Below, in pieces: positions 63,084 through 64,000 of a stretch of 64,000 nucleotides of DNA; within the stretch, counting starts at the first letter, position 1; every line of letters starts with the position of its first letter. The stretch lies in the NCBI GenBank assembly GCA_963718315.1, contig CAVQZC010000010.1, forward strand, positions 186,001-250,000, in the 5' to 3' direction. The notes beneath the pieces are model-generated. The model searched no databases. It was not told the DNA's origin and saw only the letters and a program-made list of their open reading frames with translations. Origin of the DNA: CAVQZC01 sp963718315. Lineage in GTDB: Bacteria > Actinomycetota > Thermoleophilia > Gaiellales > JAICJC01. A program made the translations under genes and the position numbers.

Positions 63084-63115
63084 AGGAGCCGCAGGCCTCT
63101 CGGCCCGCGGCTCCT
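63084..63115. terminator. Terminator hairpin after gntR
   Basis: Arms AGGAGCCGC (63084-63092) and GCGGCTCCT (63107-63115) form a 9-bp stem with an internal GGCC/GGCC helix, 45 nt past the gntR stop. It also lies beyond the end of the broken minus-strand gene and may serve both. Confidence 0.6.
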
Positions 63116-63125
63116 GATCTGACTC

Positions 63126-63850
63126 TCAGCCGTACGCTCTAGGGCGCGCTGTTGGGAATCGGCGGAGAGCCGAGTTGGGCCGCTCCCGGCCGGAGCGTCC
63201 GCGATCGCTAGGCAGGGCGGAACGGTGCCCTGGGCCCAGCCCATGCCGAGGGCCTGCTCGCCACCGGGGCCAGTCTGCGTGGAGATCACGAGCGTGTCCG
63301 CCGGCGGGGAAGTTCCCGCTGATCGTGAACTGGGTTGCGCCGTCGCTCGTGCGGCCGAGCGGAGCTCTGGTGCGTCCGACCGGCGGCCGCGGGGCCTGCC
63401 GGAGTGAAGCCAGGGCTGCTCTGCACATCTGTCCCCTCCGGCAGGTACTGGACGACAGCGTTCACGCCGGCTGCTTGCAACGCTGACTGAAGGCCGGGAG
63501 CGATCGGTCAACGAATCGACCTCGACGCTGATGCAGTAGGCGTCGGAGTTCTTCGTCGACGGCGTACGCCGTCTGGGCACCGCTGGAGAGGAAGAAGACG
63601 GCGGCGATCGCGGCCATGGCCAGCACCGCCGCTAGCCCGCCTGCAAGGACCAGGCGCGGCCGGCCGCGCCAGCCCGAGCGTTCGGTGCCCATGGCTGGCC
63701 GGCTCAGCCTCCACCACGCTCTTCAGCTCCAGCAGGAGCCGACTCTTCGAAGTTGCTCGCGTCGTTACCTCCGGTAGATCGTTCGCGCCGAGGTTGAGGA
63801 GGTCGAGGCGGTTTCGCATCCGGCGGCGGGCGCGATGCAGCCGCACGCGA
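63126..63850 (-). pseudogene. Membrane-anchored protein following a sigma factor (many frame breaks)
   Basis: Coherent pieces occur in all three minus frames. They include LPEVTTRATSKSRLLLELKS, a transmembrane segment LVLAGGLAAVLAMAAIAAVFFL, then AVNAVVQYLPEGTD-like (AAGVNAVVQYLPEGTDVQSS), ADTLVISTQTGPGGEQALGM and a final LERTAESQIRSRG. The layout (short cytoplasmic part, one helix, extracellular domain) and the position after a sigma-factor end resemble sigma-associated membrane proteins. At least three frame changes are needed, so it is decayed or poorly sequenced. Confidence 0.4.
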
Positions 63851-64000
63851 CCGCCGCGACCGCGCCGATCCCAAGCGCCTGGCCGGCCTCGCGGACGGAC
63901 AGACCGTCGAGCGCAACCAGCTCCAGCACCGCCCGCTCGCCGTCCGGCGGCCCGATGCAGGTCCCGGGAGAGCCCTCGCGCGGCCGACTCGCCGTCGGAT
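63830..64000 (-). CDS. RNA polymerase sigma factor, C-terminal region 4 (partial, frameshifted)
   Basis: At the right edge a minus frame reads PPDGERAVLELVALDGLSVR EAGQALGI-like sequence, the start of sigma region 4.2, and after a one-base change continues VRLHRARRRMRNRL, the recognition helix and tail of ECF-type sigma factors. The rest lies outside the window. The end point is uncertain because the next gene overlaps it. Confidence 0.5.

Noticed and set aside
1..64000. tRNA, rRNA, tmRNA, RNase P RNA and prophage genes
   Set aside because: I looked through the intergenic gaps for cloverleaf, CCA-ended or conserved core patterns and for integrase or phage structural genes and found none I could support.

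Overview
The window is high-GC, gene-dense chromosomal DNA from an actinobacterium-like bacterium. It shows GTG, TTG and probable CTG starts, 4-nt ATGA/GTGA gene overlaps, PHO boxes of the Streptomyces/PhoP type, a CsoR copper operator and RegX3/PhoB-style regulators. The overall style resembles Thermoleophilia (Solirubrobacterales/Gaiellales relatives), but that placement is an inference from gene content and I cannot test it here. No rRNA, tRNA, CRISPR array, intact transposase or prophage was seen. About 17 genes are broken by single-base frame changes while the protein pieces on either side still fit their family. Most are +1 shifts, which looks more like indel errors in a long-read assembly than real decay.

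Layout. 1-4953: housekeeping genes on the minus strand (HU, pyrE, murI-rph-rdgB) with a YihY-type membrane protein. 5023-11394: an RnfD-like membrane protein with a secreted partner, a SIS-domain protein coupled to a class I glutamine amidotransferase, an MtnX-like phosphatase, and a DDAH plus M20 hydrolase pair. 11404-14890: an EamA exporter, then a copper ATPase read in frame into a CsoR copper sensor behind a perfect CsoR operator.

14944-31851 is a sugar or amino-sugar catabolic island. It holds a galactokinase-like kinase, two GH4 glycosidases, two BadF-type GlcNAc kinases, a Gfo/Idh dehydrogenase, a complete carbohydrate ABC importer (binding protein, two permeases, MalK-type ATPase), a ROK repressor with two matching operators, a DegT aminotransferase, a SIS isomerase/deaminase and a cytoplasmic NodB-type deacetylase. 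Together they suggest import, hydrolysis, phosphorylation, deacetylation and deamination of an N-acetylated sugar.

32315-44357 is a phosphate island: phoB- and phoU-like genes diverge from phoR, then comes a seven-gene operon pstC-pstA-pstB-pstS plus three unusual exported or membrane proteins, followed by a lipoprotein and a RegX3-like regulator. The three extra proteins are a neocarzinostatin-like/PstS-like fusion, a sortase-fold protein that has lost its catalytic His, Cys and Arg, and a cupredoxin-like lipoprotein without copper ligands. This is the best candidate in the window for an undescribed system: a surface-anchored phosphate-capture assembly built from enzymatically dead folds.

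44579-52910: proline dehydrogenase, a UbiA-type prenyltransferase, exonuclease VII (xseA-xseB), and a TetR-controlled Rieske oxygenase/acyl-CoA dehydrogenase operon. 52967-58894: aldo/keto reductase, FMN reductase, a LysM lytic transglycosylase, a 252-nt multi-hairpin intergenic element, an ArsR/thioredoxin divergent pair and a glycogen-debranching-type enzyme. 59042-64000: threonine synthase behind a SAM-I riboswitch, ferredoxin nitrite/sulfite reductase, a GntR regulator with a perfect operator palindrome, and a broken sigma-factor locus at the window edge.
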